From: Magnetospira sp.
GTDB taxonomy: Bacteria > Pseudomonadota > Alphaproteobacteria > Rhodospirillales > Magnetospiraceae
Reading direction: 5' to 3'
Assembly (NCBI GenBank): GCA_028277325.1
Contig: JANQGL010000281.1
Location: forward strand, 1 to 5,983
Length of the DNA: 5,983 nt
The notes below the pieces were generated by a model. That model worked only from the letters and a program-made list of their open reading frames with translations, was not told where the DNA came from and ran no database searches. Both the position numbers and the translations under genes were made by a program. Positions 5,748-5,983 of this stretch are shown piece after piece (the first letter of the stretch is position 1; every line of letters begins with the position of its first letter).

Positions 5748-5983
5748 CGCGCGACGTCCTCGACCCTGGGCACCTTGCCGCGCTTCTGCAGCCACATGAC
5801 GCCGAGCAGGTCGGTGATGCCGACCAGGGCGCGGTCCAGGGTCCCGTACTTGGAGGCGCCGCGCGCCCGCGGGCGGTGGTTGACCGGCACCGACTGCACG
5901 CGGCCGCCGCGCCGGATCATCAGGGCCGGCAGGAAGCGATGCATGTGGTCGAACCGGGGCATGTCGAGGAAGGCGTCGCGGGT
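5744..5983 (-). CDS. Family 2 glycosyltransferase, dolichol-phosphate-mannose-synthase-like, C-terminal 79 aa (cut by window edge)
   Basis: This is the end of a gene entering from the right; the GT-A catalytic core with its DXD motif lies outside. The visible part carries the segment typical of DPM1/ArnC-like enzymes that charge a polyprenyl-phosphate lipid: RDAFLDMPRFDHMHRFLPAL (2-21), the membrane-proximal substrate loop VPVNHRPRARGASKYG (32-47), then DRALVGITDLLGVMWLQKR (50-68). The HRPR/SKYG pattern is the strongest evidence. The protein ends soon after, without the paired C-terminal membrane helices of ArnC/GtrB-type proteins; only one weakly hydrophobic segment is seen. An ATG at 5962 is internal, since the frame continues to the window edge and the residues before it are family-like. 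The stop overlaps the TVP38 start, indicating one operon. Donor and acceptor cannot be told from this fragment. Confidence 0.87.
   Translation of the reverse strand, partial: TRDAFLDMPRFDHMHRFLPALMIRRGGRVQSVPVNHRPRARGASKYGTLDRALVGITDLLGVMWLQKRGKVPRVEDVAR
5757..5761 (-). promoter_or_regulatory. Ribosome binding site fixing the TVP38 start
   Basis: GAGGA on the minus strand lies 9 bases before GTG 5747, inside the last codons of the glycosyltransferase gene. It is the best Shine-Dalgarno in the window. Together with the GTGA stop/start overlap it decides for the GTG start over the upstream ATG at 5795. Confidence 0.7.

Overview
The window is dense, GC-rich (about 70% by eye) bacterial chromosome. 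Its codons end mostly in G or C, and most gene junctions are a few bases long. The closest family resemblances are alphaproteobacterial, possibly Rhodospirillales-like: a class II DAHP synthase of housekeeping type, a dolichol-phosphate-mannose-synthase-like family 2 glycosyltransferase, and a glutamine-dependent NAD synthetase. That placement is inference from family knowledge, not a search result. I see no tRNA, rRNA, CRISPR, insertion sequence, phage or plasmid feature.

Layout, left to right. (1) Positions 1-1197, minus strand: the first 399 residues of glutamine-dependent NAD+ synthetase NadE, cut by the left edge. (2) A 114-bp divergent gap. (3) 1312-2451, plus strand: an unrecognised 379-aa protein with a proline/alanine-rich, probably disordered N-terminal third and a charged helical C-terminal part. 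It is the only plus-strand gene. (4) 2465-3601, minus: a short (378 aa) nicotinate phosphoribosyltransferase-family protein resembling the archaeal type. (5) 3605-4990, minus: class II DAHP synthase with all four expected metal-ligand residues. (6) 5037-5747, minus: a TVP38/TMEM64 (VTT-domain) membrane protein. (7) 5744-5983, minus: the last 79 residues of a family 2 glycosyltransferase, cut by the right edge.

The glycosyltransferase and TVP38 genes overlap by 4 bp (GTGA) and look translationally coupled, suggesting an envelope or membrane-lipid unit. The DAHP synthase has its own plausible sigma-70-type promoter in the tail of the TVP38 gene, overlapped by a 7+7 inverted repeat that could be an operator. 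The phosphoribosyltransferase follows the DAHP synthase after only 3 bases and in the same reading frame, so these two almost certainly form one transcript. With NadE just beyond the hypothetical gene, the left half has a loose NAD-salvage theme: nicotinate to nicotinate mononucleotide, and deamido-NAD to NAD.

Most of this is ordinary metabolic chromosome. The points most worth a second look are the same-frame DAHP synthase/phosphoribosyltransferase junction, the substrate of the atypical phosphoribosyltransferase, the operator-like repeat, and the unrecognised protein between two NAD genes.
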